DNA of 60,602 nucleotides from Bacillota bacterium (lineage in GTDB: Bacteria; Bacillota; UBA4882; UBA8346), in the NCBI GenBank assembly GCA_023417475.1, contig JAEZFP010000035.1, forward strand, positions 1-60,602. The letters run 5' to 3'. Within the stretch, counting starts at the first letter, position 1; every line of letters begins with the position of its first letter. The notes beneath the pieces are model-generated. The model was given only the letters and a program-made list of their open reading frames with translations, was not told the origin of the DNA and did no database searches. Position numbers and translations under genes: made by a program. Below, in pieces: positions 50,895-59,023 of the stretch.

Positions 50895-51025
50895 TCTATA
50901 GTGAAAAAAATAGTTTTCTTGGTGCTTAATTGGTTCATTGGGGTGCGGATACAATTCGACTTGCTACTCAAACATCCAAAAACATAAAAAAACGTTCTTG
51001 GACAAACCAATACGCAATAATTTTA

Positions 51026-51081
51026 AAAGGCCAGATAAAACGGCACTTATCGGAAAAGATAATACCATCTAGCAGGCCTTT
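51026..51081 (+). terminator. Hairpin at the right end of the island
   Basis: AAAGGCC (51026-51032) pairs with GGCCTTT (51075-51081) over a 42-nt loop that is itself AT-rich; it immediately precedes the right repeat. It could act as terminator of the AAA/PIN operon or as part of the recombination site. Confidence 0.45.
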
Positions 51082-51085
51082 CCTA

Positions 51086-51105
51086 TAATCCCGCCTTCGG
51101 CACCA
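51086..51105. repeat. Direct repeat, right copy (attR-like)
   Basis: An exact 20-bp copy of the tRNA-Leu(CAG) 3' end including CCA, without the rest of a tRNA. The sequence to the left does not resemble a tRNA, so this is not a decayed full tRNA gene. Confidence 0.88.
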
Positions 51106-51114
51106 TGATTATTA

Positions 51115-51139
51115 TCCTCCGTGATTTGACGGGGGTTTT
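51115..51139 (+). terminator. Terminator beyond the right repeat
   Basis: CCTCCGT (51115-51121) pairs with ACGGGGG (51128-51134, one G-T), then TTTTT. It is probably the original terminator of tRNA-Leu, displaced by the inserted segment. Confidence 0.7.
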
Positions 51140-51396
51140 TGATTTTCATAGGGTGTTTTGCCAATCATTTGCTAAGCAAATAAAAACTGCCTTGTTGAAG
51201 GGCAATTTTGTTTACTTCATTTGTCCCAATTTCAAAAAATGTCGAATCGAAAGCATGGATAATCAGATTGATACAGACAGACAATCCTGAATTGTCTCAA
51301 GCTCCTCCGTTCCCAATAAAGGTTTTCTATTTTGAAAAGAAAACCTTTGCCAAGAGATCACGCTACGATAAACATTGAAGCGGAAACAGACAAAAT

Positions 51397-51430
51397 AAAA
51401 GGAGCTTGATACAAATCAAGTTCCCTTTTT
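51397..51430. terminator. Terminator of the sugar ABC operon
   Basis: AAAAGGAGCTTGAT (51397-51410) pairs with ATCAAGTTCCCTTTT (51415-51429) with one mismatch or bulge, loop ACAA. T-rich on both strands; it stops the minus-strand transporter operon 48 bp after its last gene. Confidence 0.8.
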
Positions 51431-51477
51431 AATCCTTGTTATTATTTATCAGCCAACATCCAGCCAATGCCCTTTCG

Positions 51478-52563
51478 TTACCCTTGGTTCTCAGTCTTTT
51501 CCTTGCCTTGCAGCCAGGGAGGTAGAGTAAGTCTGAATTTCCTCCTGCCACGTAACGACATCACGATGCTTTGCAGCACAATGAAGAGATACAGCAAGAG
51601 CCCGCTTACTATCGCTTGAGAGTTTGATTGGACGCCCGCCGCACGGATCAGTTCATTGATTATCAGAAGGGTCAGCGTACCGATTGGCGCGCCAAGCAGG
51701 TTCCCCACGCCGCCGTTGAGCAGAATGCCGCCGATTACATTCGAGGCGATTGCTTTCATTTCGAACAACGCCCCATTTCCGATATTACCGGCTCCTGTTG
51801 TCATGAGGAACACAAATCCTGCGATACCGGCCGTTAATCCGCATAGCGCGTATGAGAGGAATATCGTTCTCTTTACGTTGATACCGAGCATCCGAGCGCT
51901 CTGACTATTGCCGCCAACAGCGTAGACATTGCGCCCGAAACGCGACCACTTCATCAGGGCGGCGAAGAGGAGAACAAGGGCCACCACAACGATGACGCCT
52001 GGTTTGATTTCACACGGGATGAAAACGCCTAGCCTGTTTTGCGTGCCAAGCCAAGGAATCACGATTGTAAAATCCCGCAAGGCAACAAAAGCAGGCATGG
52101 TCACGTTGATCGGATCTTTGTGGAGTGTCGTCAGCAGTCCCTGTGCTAAGAACAATCCTGACAGCGTTATGATAAATGGCTGTATTTCAAGATAGGCAAT
52201 GAGATATCCATGCAAGAGACCAAACGCGATACCGATGCCCAGCGAAAGAAGCAGGGCGCCCCAAACGTTCCCCATTCCCGATTCCAGCAACATGGCACAA
52301 GCCATGGTTACCAGGCCACATACTGCGCCGATGGAAATGTCGATGCCGCCTACGATCATCACGATGCACAGACCAAGTGTCATGATGATGAGCGCAGCGT
52401 TGAGGTTGAACAGGTCAAAGAAGGTCTGAAACTGCATAAAACTGTCCGGAAAATTTATCAGGGCAAACCCGTACATCAGTACAAATATAATCCCGGCTAT
52501 AATAAAAAGAAGATTCGAATTCGATAATCTGGTTTTTGGTTTGGTTATATTCAAAGATCCCAT
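51478..52563 (-). CDS. yjfF: Sugar ABC transporter permease 2 (YjfF-like)
   Basis: A 361-residue BPD_transp_2 type permease with 8-10 helices. The EAA-like family signature is seen in YAVGGNSQSARMLGINVKRTIFLSYALCG (about 240-268), and GGIDISIGAVCGLVTM (about 87-102) is typical of RbsC-like permeases. ATG 52563 has GGAGGAG upstream and begins 1 bp after the stop of the preceding permease gene. The last gene of a four-gene operon. By order it matches yjfF of the E. coli galactofuranose transporter; the symbol rests on order and family only. Confidence 0.82.
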   Translation of the reverse strand: MGSLNITKPKTRLSNSNLLFIIAGIIFVLMYGFALINFPDSFMQFQTFFDLFNLNAALIIMTLGLCIVMIVGGIDISIGAVCGLVTMACAMLLESGMGNVWGALLLSLGIGIAFGLLHGYLIAYLEIQPFIITLSGLFLAQGLLTTLHKDPINVTMPAFVALRDFTIVIPWLGTQNRLGVFIPCEIKPGVIVVVALVLLFAALMKWSRFGRNVYAVGGNSQSARMLGINVKRTIFLSYALCGLTAGIAGFVFLMTTGAGNIGNGALFEMKAIASNVIGGILLNGGVGNLLGAPIGTLTLLIINELIRAAGVQSNSQAIVSGLLLYLFIVLQSIVMSLRGRRKFRLTLPPWLQGKEKTENQG

Positions 52564-52564
52564 C

Positions 52565-53677
52565 CTACTCCTCCTGCTTCCCAGATGTGTCTTGGCTTGC
52601 AACCACTGCATTATTTAGTCCACCGATCTTGCGTACGGAGTCGCTAGCTACTATCGTTTTAGCTTTGTCTACGACTTTCCTGGCAAAAACCCTAACCACA
52701 GGCGATGCAATTACCATGAGAATGATAATGAACACTGCCTTGAAGGCCTTAATGGCCTCGGGTTCTACCTCCAGCCTGAGCAGGGTCCTGTTCAGCATCT
52801 CGATGGTGTACGCGCCGATAATCGAACCGGTGATGCTGAACTTGCCACCGGAGAGCGAGTTTCCGCCGATTGCTACGGCGAGAATCGCGTCCATCATGAT
52901 AAACTTGAGCAGATTGACACTGTCGTGGCGCCCCGCCTTGTTAACTGCGATGAAACCTGCGACCGCGGCGCAGACTCCCATAATCAAAAAGGTCAGGAAT
53001 ATAATCTTTTTCGGGTTGATACCGTTCAGACGCGCAGCACTTGGGTTGATTCCCACAGCTTCCACATAGAGCCGGAGATTGGTGATCTTGAGGACCACTG
53101 CGACGATCGCGATGAAGATGACGGTCAGGATGATGGGAGTCTGTATTGGCACTCCCGGTATTACGGTGCCGATTTGATTCGATAGATTGTTCGCCAGAAT
53201 GGGTGATAATTTGCCGTCAATCATAAAGGCGATAGACCGGCCCCCCATAAACAGGATGAGGGTCGCAACCATTGGCTGAACCTTGAATACCGAAACCAGG
53301 TTGCCGTTGAATGCGCCGATGACTAACCCGGCCACGCAACTTATGAGGAAACCCGTCAGTATGGTCAACAAAGTGACTTCACCGGCATGTAAGACGAACA
53401 GGACAAATATGGCGGAAGTAATGGTGGCGCTCTCACCGATGCTGATGTCCTGCCCTTGTGAGGCCGCAGTAACCAAGGTCATACCTATTGACAGAATAAC
53501 CAACTCCGAGGCGCCGAAGAGGATATTCGGGATATTCCCGTAAAATGCTCCGTTTACCATGCTAATACTGAAGTAATCGGCTCCCTTGATCAGATTAATC
53601 ACAATGAGGATCAACAGAACAGAGAGGGGAAGGAAGAGATGAGATAGGTGAAGGAAGAGTGCTTTTAGCTTTGGCAT
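52565..53677 (-). CDS. ytfT: Sugar ABC transporter permease 1 (YtfT-like)
   Basis: A 370-residue RbsC-like permease: QGQDISIGESATITSAIFVL (about 75-94), EAVGINPSAARLNGINPKKIIFLTFLIMG (about 207-235), and AIGGNSLSGGKFSITGSIIGAYTIEML. It is clearly different in sequence from the other permease, so the pair forms a heterodimer. The start overlaps the 3' end of the ATPase gene by 13 bp; GGGAGGTGAACG lies upstream. The C-terminus carries a 35-residue charged tail, longer than usual. Confidence 0.82.
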   Translation of the reverse strand: MPKLKALFLHLSHLFLPLSVLLILIVINLIKGADYFSISMVNGAFYGNIPNILFGASELVILSIGMTLVTAASQGQDISIGESATITSAIFVLFVLHAGEVTLLTILTGFLISCVAGLVIGAFNGNLVSVFKVQPMVATLILFMGGRSIAFMIDGKLSPILANNLSNQIGTVIPGVPIQTPIILTVIFIAIVAVVLKITNLRLYVEAVGINPSAARLNGINPKKIIFLTFLIMGVCAAVAGFIAVNKAGRHDSVNLLKFIMMDAILAVAIGGNSLSGGKFSITGSIIGAYTIEMLNRTLLRLEVEPEAIKAFKAVFIIILMVIASPVVRVFARKVVDKAKTIVASDSVRKIGGLNNAVVASQDTSGKQEE

Positions 53678-55182
53678 ATTCGTTCACCTCCCTGGGCTAT
53701 CGCGTGCATAACATCATGTTCCGTCAAATTCGTTCCACTGAGTTCTCCGACAATTTCACGGTCCTTGATAACAATCATTCGAGAGCAGGTTCGAAGCATT
53801 TCGTCAATTTCTGAAGATATGAATGTCAGGCTCATTCCCTCTTCAGCGAGCTTGAGCACAAGTTTTTGAATATCCACCTTGGTTCCGACATCGATTCCCC
53901 GGGTGGGTTCATCAAGGATCAGGTATAGGGGATGGGTGAGCAGCCAGCGGGCCAGAATGACCTTCTGCTGATTCCCGCCGGAAAGAGAGGCGATGGGCGT
54001 GTTGATGGACGGTGTTTTAATGCTCAGTTTCTGGATATACTGGTTAGCAAATTCCTCAGCCTGTTTCCTCGAAAGAGGCCTAAAAAAGCCTTTCATGACC
54101 TGCAAGGCTAGAATAATATTGTCGCGCACCGAAAGCTCGGCGATGATTCCGTCCCCCTTGCGGTCCTCAGGTAGATAGCCGATTCCCTGTTTCATGGCGT
54201 TTAGGGGCGTCTTGAGCTTCACTTTCTTCCCTTTCATTTTGACTTCACCGCCGGTCACCTTGTCGGCGGCGAAGATTGCGCGAACACTTTCGCTACGCCC
54301 GGAGCCGAGCAGCCCGGCGAACCCGTTCACCTCGCCTTTTTGGATTGTGAAATTGAAAGGCCTTACCCCGACGGCGCTCGAAAGCGCCGTAGCCTCGAAA
54401 ACCGGCACACTGCTGTCGGATGTAAGCGGCTCTTGTTTTTTCATCATTGAGACATCACTGAGCGCCTTTCCCATCATCTTCGAGATAAGCTCGATTTGGG
54501 GAAGCGCAGCTGTTTGGTATTCGCCGATCAACTCTCCATTGCGAAGCACCGTAATCGTGTCGCTGATCTCGTATACCTGATCGAGAAAGTGGGTTATGAA
54601 GATAATCCCCACACTCCGAGCTTTCAGTTCGCGCATGAGCTCGAAGAGTTTTTTCACCTCATCTTCGTCAAGTGAGGACGTCGGCTCGTCCAGGATGAGA
54701 ATCTTGCAGTCCATATCGACGGCACGGGCAATCGCAATCATCTGCTGGACAGCAATTGAGCAGCTTGCGAGTTCTTGAGTCGGACTCGCTGGAATACCGA
54801 GGGAGTCGAGCAGTTGTGCCGCCTTTGCGTTCAGCTGTTTCCATTGAACGAAAGCGTTCCGGCTGCGACCGGCAAACATATTCTCGGCCACGGTCAAATT
54901 GGGGCAAAGCGCTATTTCCTGAAAGACCGTGCCAATTCCCATGTTCTGCGCATCCTGCGGCGACTTGAAAAGAACCGGCCTTCCATCTAAAACAATCTGG
55001 CCGGCATCCTTTTGGTAAACACCGGTTATAACCTTTATCAGTGTGGACTTGCCCGCTCCATTTTCGCCCATAAGGGCATGGATCTCACCCTTCCGGAGCG
55101 TGAAGTCTACGTTATCCAGAGCTTTAACCCCTGGAAAGGATTTGCTGATACCCTCCATTTTGAGTATATTTTCTGACAGCAA
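53665..55182 (-). CDS. ytfR: Sugar ABC transporter double ATPase (YtfR-like)
   Basis: A 505-residue ATPase with two nucleotide-binding halves, as in RbsA/XylG/YtfR. First half: Walker A GENGAGKST, signature-position CSIAVQQM in place of LSGGQ, Walker B ILILDEPTSSLDE. Second half: degenerate Walker A GLLGSGRSES, signature LSGGNQQKVILARWL, Walker B LILDEPTRGIDVG. This asymmetry is normal for the carbohydrate CUT2 family. AAGGAGGTC precedes the ATG. It is separated from the binding-protein gene by 96 bp holding a hairpin. Confidence 0.92.
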   Translation of the reverse strand: MLSENILKMEGISKSFPGVKALDNVDFTLRKGEIHALMGENGAGKSTLIKVITGVYQKDAGQIVLDGRPVLFKSPQDAQNMGIGTVFQEIALCPNLTVAENMFAGRSRNAFVQWKQLNAKAAQLLDSLGIPASPTQELASCSIAVQQMIAIARAVDMDCKILILDEPTSSLDEDEVKKLFELMRELKARSVGIIFITHFLDQVYEISDTITVLRNGELIGEYQTAALPQIELISKMMGKALSDVSMMKKQEPLTSDSSVPVFEATALSSAVGVRPFNFTIQKGEVNGFAGLLGSGRSESVRAIFAADKVTGGEVKMKGKKVKLKTPLNAMKQGIGYLPEDRKGDGIIAELSVRDNIILALQVMKGFFRPLSRKQAEEFANQYIQKLSIKTPSINTPIASLSGGNQQKVILARWLLTHPLYLILDEPTRGIDVGTKVDIQKLVLKLAEEGMSLTFISSEIDEMLRTCSRMIVIKDREIVGELSGTNLTEHDVMHAIAQGGERICQS

Positions 55183-55218
55183 CGAAAGACCTCCTTACCG
55201 GTATCACATAAATTAATA

Positions 55219-55258
55219 GCAGTGCGGTTAGCCGGATAAGATCCGAACACCGCACTGC
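55219..55258 (-). promoter_or_regulatory. Intercistronic hairpin between binding protein and ATPase genes
   Basis: GCAGTGCGG (55219-55227) and CCGCACTGC (55250-55258) form a perfect 9-bp stem. It has no T-tract, so it is likely an RNA-stabilising or attenuating hairpin that lets the binding protein be made in excess, as in many CUT2 operons (inference). Confidence 0.7.
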
Positions 55259-55278
55259 CTGAAAATATTACAAAAATA

Positions 55279-56253
55279 CTACCTTGTTATCTTACCCTTG
55301 CCAGGATCGGCATTGATACCCCAATCTGCGATATCTTTGTCGGTGATCGTGGCAGTCGTAAAGAGCAATTCTTTCTGATAGACGATTCCTTTGGGGAGCT
55401 TACCACTTTTGATCCACTTAGAAATCTCGGCTGCCTGACGCGGATTGCACTGCATGTCGGCGTCCCAGTAACCGGCCTGTACGTTTCTAAGTGCAAAACG
55501 GTTAAAGTCAAAACCAATGATCTTGACCTTGCCTTTTGCGCCATGGCTGATACCAGCCGCCTCGAGCGCCTGAACAGCGCCTTGCGCCATACCGTCGTTC
55601 TCAGCGTAGATGACATTGAAATTCTTTTTCGCTGCAATCGCGGCTTCAACCACTTTGCGGGCTTCATCAAGGCTCCAACTGTCTCCACCGGTTCCATCAG
55701 CCACAACGGTGAGTTGACCCGCTTTTGCGGCTTTGAGCACAGCTGCGCTGCGACCTATTTCAGCCGCGCTACCCAACTGACCACGAATAAGGACTAGATT
55801 GATCGGTTTTGGAACACTTTTCAATACCCAGTCTACCGCCGTATTACCCTCATAAGCCATATCCGAGAGAAGTGCCGCCTCATAGTTTGAGGCGTCCGTA
55901 TTAATCGCACGGTCGAAGAGAATAACCTTAACGCCTGCTTTTTTGGCAGATGTTAGGACGTCGTCCCATCCAGTCGCGTTTGCGGCCGAGATTAGGAGAT
56001 AGTCCACTCCATCGCGAATATACCCTTTGGCCGCAGCGATCTGCTCGCTGTTGTCGCCGGTGTTGGTCTGTTTTGCGTCATAGCCGTTTGCCTTTGAGAA
56101 GACATTGTTCATGGCTTCAACATTGGCCTGACGGTAGCCGGATTCTTCCGGTGGTAAATTTACAATACCAACCTTAATCGGACCTGCGGCAAAAACTGTA
56201 AACCCAACCAACAAACACATGACAAGGCCCACTACAAGAAACTTAATTTTCAT
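55279..56253 (-). CDS. ytfQ: Sugar-binding protein (YtfQ-like)
   Basis: A 324-residue periplasmic or lipoprotein-type binding protein of the Peripla_BP_4 fold. Signal peptide KIKFLVVGLVMCLLVGFTVFAA. The segment GVDYLLISAANATGWDDVLTSAKKAGVKVILFDRAI closely follows E. coli YtfQ, as do GVQALEAAG-type and GFDFNRFALRNVQAG segments. YtfQ binds galactofuranose; the actual sugar here is unproven. ATG 56253 is preceded by AGGAGGT with 6-bp spacing; a GTG directly before it is in frame. First gene of the operon. Confidence 0.88.
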   Translation of the reverse strand: MKIKFLVVGLVMCLLVGFTVFAAGPIKVGIVNLPPEESGYRQANVEAMNNVFSKANGYDAKQTNTGDNSEQIAAAKGYIRDGVDYLLISAANATGWDDVLTSAKKAGVKVILFDRAINTDASNYEAALLSDMAYEGNTAVDWVLKSVPKPINLVLIRGQLGSAAEIGRSAAVLKAAKAGQLTVVADGTGGDSWSLDEARKVVEAAIAAKKNFNVIYAENDGMAQGAVQALEAAGISHGAKGKVKIIGFDFNRFALRNVQAGYWDADMQCNPRQAAEISKWIKSGKLPKGIVYQKELLFTTATITDKDIADWGINADPGKGKITR

Positions 56254-56304
56254 CACTTTACCTCCTAGATAAAATATTTCATTTGTGTTAACGTCGCCAG
56301 AAAA

Positions 56305-56334
56305 ATTATATCCAATTTAAAAACCATTTGACCA
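56305..56334 (-). promoter_or_regulatory. Putative promoter of the sugar ABC operon
   Basis: On the minus strand TGGTCA (56334-56329), an 18-bp spacer and TATAAT (56310-56305) lie about 50 bp upstream of the start codon. The -35 is a partial match. Confidence 0.6.
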
Positions 56335-56539
56335 TAGATGATTTTTGATTTTACTATAATTTTTTTTACGGCCAATTGGGCGCTGTAAAATCAAGTTGAA
56401 CTAAATAAAAAATCCATAGTAACCGTTTCTGTGTTACGATATTTTTATTACCAAAAACCGCACGGAAAGGATATCACTATGGACAATCCCGTGAATTGAA
56501 TCTTGCTAGCTGCAATGAGAGATACGGAGGCAATCGAAA

Positions 56540-57118
56540 ATGAACATATTTGGATATTATCGCATTATGATTTTGGGCAACAATGGCAGCGGGAAAAGTT
56601 TTTTGGCGGGAGAGTTGGCGGCGATCACCGGGTTGCCGCCCGTTCATCTCGATGTCGAGTTTTGGCGGCCGAATTGGGAACAACCGTCGCCGGCCGAATG
56701 GCTGCAGCGGCAAACGGAGCTTATCGCCAAGGAAAAGTGGATTATTGACGGCAATCACACCGGCACAATGGAGTTGCGGTTTCAAGCGGCGGACTTGATC
56801 ATCTTTCTGGATATCAACCGTTGGGCATGTTTGGCGGGCGTGTTGAAACGACATGGAAAAAAGCGGGCGGACATGCCCCAATATCTCGAAGAACGGTTGG
56901 ATCGGGAATTTTTGCGATTTTTAAAGGGGTTATGGAATTTTTCAAAAACACGGAAACGCGCGATCCTGGGTTTCCATGACCAATATCCCGATAAACCGTT
57001 TTTGGTGATTCAAAGCCGCCGTGAAATGAATCGGCTGATCCGTCAATGGCGCGCTGAAAAAGCGGAGCATGATATCCGGGTGTACGGCGGTGCTTTTGAT
57101 CGGGACCAGATAATGTAG
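56540..57118 (+). CDS. P-loop kinase-like protein (FlaR / adenylate-kinase-like)
   Basis: A 192-residue P-loop NTPase. Walker A GNNGSGKSFLAGELA at about 13-27, then PPVHLDVEFWRPNWEQPS (an acceptor-site loop), EKWIIDGNHTGTMELRFQAADLIIFLDINR (Walker B-like strand with the ID/FLD acidic residues) and an arginine-rich lid (RRAEK region). The DGN and FLD pattern is that of 'DNA topology modulation protein FlaR'-like kinases related to adenylate and shikimate kinases. No role in topology is shown here. GGAGGCAATCG precedes the ATG. It is monocistronic. Confidence 0.85.
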   Translation: MNIFGYYRIMILGNNGSGKSFLAGELAAITGLPPVHLDVEFWRPNWEQPSPAEWLQRQTELIAKEKWIIDGNHTGTMELRFQAADLIIFLDINRWACLAGVLKRHGKKRADMPQYLEERLDREFLRFLKGLWNFSKTRKRAILGFHDQYPDKPFLVIQSRREMNRLIRQWRAEKAEHDIRVYGGAFDRDQIM

Positions 57119-57327
57119 GTTTTATCAATCAATATGGAACAACGTCAACAACACTGGGAAACAAATCGAGCTGCTGAGAAATTTCGTAAAAGTTCTTGTA
57201 AAAATATTGAAAATATCTGATAATAAGCTTAAGGATTTGAATGTATGAATGGATTGCACACCGAATACATAAGCTGTATATGGTGATGCAAATGCGAAAA
57301 TATTTCCTGAAAAAGGGGGTCAGGCTG

Positions 57328-57471
57328 ATGGCTAAACCAATTTCCAATACACCGGTTTTGGAAGGTAGCGACGCTCTTGAGGTATTAAACGAACTGCGTC
57401 GGCCTGACAAAGCGAAGGAATTGCGGTTGAAAGCTCTTGAAAGTCTTAAAATCGTTACGAAATCGAATTAG
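57328..57471 (+). CDS. Small antitoxin-like protein (47 aa)
   Basis: A 47-residue protein starting at ATG 57328 (GGGGGTCAGGCTG upstream). The sequence AKPISNTPVLEGSDALEVLNEL, then RRPDKAKELRLKALESLK is the type often found just before GNAT-family toxin genes, here an acetyltransferase-like frame begins 51 bp downstream. The extension upstream to 57241 is unlikely to be translated. Assignment as an antitoxin is inferred from context and general pattern; the protein has no clear DNA-binding motif. Confidence 0.6.
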   Translation: MAKPISNTPVLEGSDALEVLNELRRPDKAKELRLKALESLKIVTKSN

Positions 57472-57474
57472 CGA

Positions 57475-58010
57475 ATGATTTATAAAATGAGTTTGAGGCG
57501 ATTCAACAAAAAGTAATTTTAGTGGACTATTCCCCGAGCCATAAACTCGGGGAATTTGAATGTAAAGACTCTGATTATGCAGTATGGTTAATAAATGACG
57601 CCCACTATTATATCGAACAAAGCATATCTCAAGTAAAGCTACTTTTAAATCGAGGCAATGAAGATATTATTGGCTACAATCAATCAGGGAAAATGCCTAG
57701 ATCAATTCCGGCCTTGAAAATCGGTAAATTGGCAATCAACGTTAAGTACGAACGTCAAAGTTACGGATCATATTTATTGTGGTTATCTCTTGGCATAGCG
57801 CAACAGATGAATATAATTGGGACTGCTTGTAGGTATTTATCGCTGGATGCCGATGTTTCCGTTTCGCCAACTACCGACAAATTCTATGCCGGACACGGAT
57901 TCAAATACAATAAGAATGTTAACAAAAAACGTCAGGATGAAATCGACAAAAAAGGGGCAGGTTTGAAAATGGAGAATATTAGTATGCGATATGATATTTT
58001 CAATCTATAA
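57475..58010 (+). pseudogene. GNAT acetyltransferase-like (toxin type), probably degraded
   Basis: From GTG 57522 a 162-residue frame runs to 58010. It has the GNAT acetyl-CoA motif region KIGKLAINVKYERQSYGSYLLWLSLGIAQQMN, typical of TacT/AtaT-like toxins and YhbS-type acetyltransferases. The frame upstream of GTG 57522 reads EAIQQKVILVDYSP, which looks like genuine protein, but no start codon or ribosome binding site serves it. ATG 57475 and 57487 are in another frame and stop at TAA about 30-40 bp later. A lost base near GTTTGAG would explain this. The core also seems to lack one strand between GNEDIIGY and IPALKIGKL. Both point to a decayed gene; a sequencing error is the alternative. Confidence 0.65.
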
Positions 58011-58038
58011 GTTTAAAAGACTTTTTGCGCTCAAAATA

Positions 58039-58066
58039 AAAACTGCCTTGAAAGGGGCAGTTTTTT
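58039..58066 (+). terminator. Terminator after the GNAT gene
   Basis: AAAACTGCC (58039-58047) pairs with GGGCAGTTTT (58055-58064) in an 8-9 bp stem, followed by T-run. It lies directly before the IS remnant. Confidence 0.8.
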
Positions 58067-58070
58067 AATA

Positions 58071-58921
58071 ACTCAACTTTCGCAGCTTAAGATAGGGAGA
58101 TAAAGCTTAATATAATTGGGCAAACCGACAAACCAATGCTGGAGTTGACAGTCAATGAATTTACGGATTTTCATACTGACATTATGAGAAAGGTCAGATA
58201 ACAGATCCAAGAGAGAGTTTAAAGCAATCGCCCAATCAAGCTCGTTAAGTTCATCAGCCAGAAACGCGAATAAACCGCTTAATGTCCGCTGATCAGTATT
58301 GCAGCGTTGTTGCCAGGCCAATAGAATATACCGGGCAAAAACGATTGTTGTATGGCTAATTAACAAATCATATGAGCGTCCTTGAAACTCCTTTTGAAGA
58401 CGTAATAGTGATTTTGTTCATTTAAAAAATGTCTCAATACCCCAACGAATACCGTAGGTACGAACGATTTCTACTTCCGACAGTGTGCCATCGGTACTCA
58501 AAATAGCCAGCCATTCATTCTTTTGGGTACGATGTCTTACGAATACGATGATCACAGGAATATTGGGTATCATTTTCACGCGAATCGAACGCAAAATACC
58601 CTTTTGACCAGCCACCGGATTGGCTACCTGATAAAGTTCCTTCAACGATAGTGACGGGTTGCCGACAAGATAACGTTGGTTTGAGTTTTTGACCATTCCA
58701 ACGACATCAAGGCCAATCTTTGTAATTTCCTGAATTAATGGCGCAAAAGTAAACCAACACCTCTTTCTTGTTTTGGTTAGGGTTTTGTGGCAAATTCACT
58801 ATACCAAATGAAGAGGTGTTTTTATATTATTTTGGCCCTTTTGTCAACTCTTGTTTAGATTTGGTTCTTCATTGTTTATCCGCTTATATTTGACTCTGTT
58901 TTCTAGGTGCGAAAGTTGAGT
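58071..58921. mobile_element. Internally deleted IS4-family element with 14-bp inverted ends
   Basis: ACTCAACTTTCGCA (58071-58084) is the exact inverse of TGCGAAAGTTGAGT (58908-58921). Between them is only the C-terminal half of an IS4-type transposase on the minus strand, followed by about 140 bp of leftover 5' sequence. The 851-bp size compares with about 1.4-1.6 kb for intact relatives. The intact ends could still be mobilised by an active copy elsewhere. Confidence 0.8.
58073..58765 (-). pseudogene. IS4-type DDE transposase, N-terminally truncated with internal stop
   Basis: One frame on the minus strand reads CWFTFAPLIQEITKIGLDVVGMVKNSNQRYL, then VIIVFVRHRTQKNEWLAILSTDG and IVRTYGIRWGIETFFK, a TGA at 58420-58418, and continues in the same frame with TKSLLRLQKEFQGRSYDLLISHTTIVFARYILL to the end at 58073. 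These are the Y-(2)-R-(3)-E region (YGIRWGIE) and flanks of IS4-family transposases. The TGA replaces a codon in 'FFKxxKS'. The first part, with the DDE aspartates, is missing. Confidence 0.88.
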
Positions 58922-59023
58922 CATAAATATTTACTTTATATCAAATTATGGAAGGAATTATTTAAATACAATAGAAACTACCATTATATTCATGTAAATT
59001 ACCCAGATGTTGGAGGGATAAAC

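Larger units (their letters stand above)
48906..51105. mobile_element. 2.2-kb integrase-less mini-island at tRNA-Leu
   Basis: The segment between the two 20-bp tRNA-derived repeats contains only an AAA ATPase gene and an overlapping PIN-like gene with flanking hairpins. It is clearly more AT-rich than its neighbours on both sides. There is no integrase or excisionase, so if it moved it used a recombinase in trans, or it is the remnant of a larger element. It also carries its own copy of a tRNA-style terminator at its left end. The repeat is seen directly; the mobile nature is inference. Confidence 0.7.
51106..51477. other. Intergenic region, three hairpins, no gene seen
   Basis: The gap between the island and the sugar transporter holds the displaced tRNA terminator, a hairpin AAAGGTTTTC/GAAAACCTTT at 51318-51348, and the transporter terminator at 51397-51430. 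The open frame 51105-51290 begins inside the repeat and shows no family likeness. Confidence 0.55.

Noticed and set aside
51105..51290. 61-codon frame after the right repeat
   Set aside because: It starts inside the tRNA repeat, runs through a terminator hairpin and has no protein-like features.
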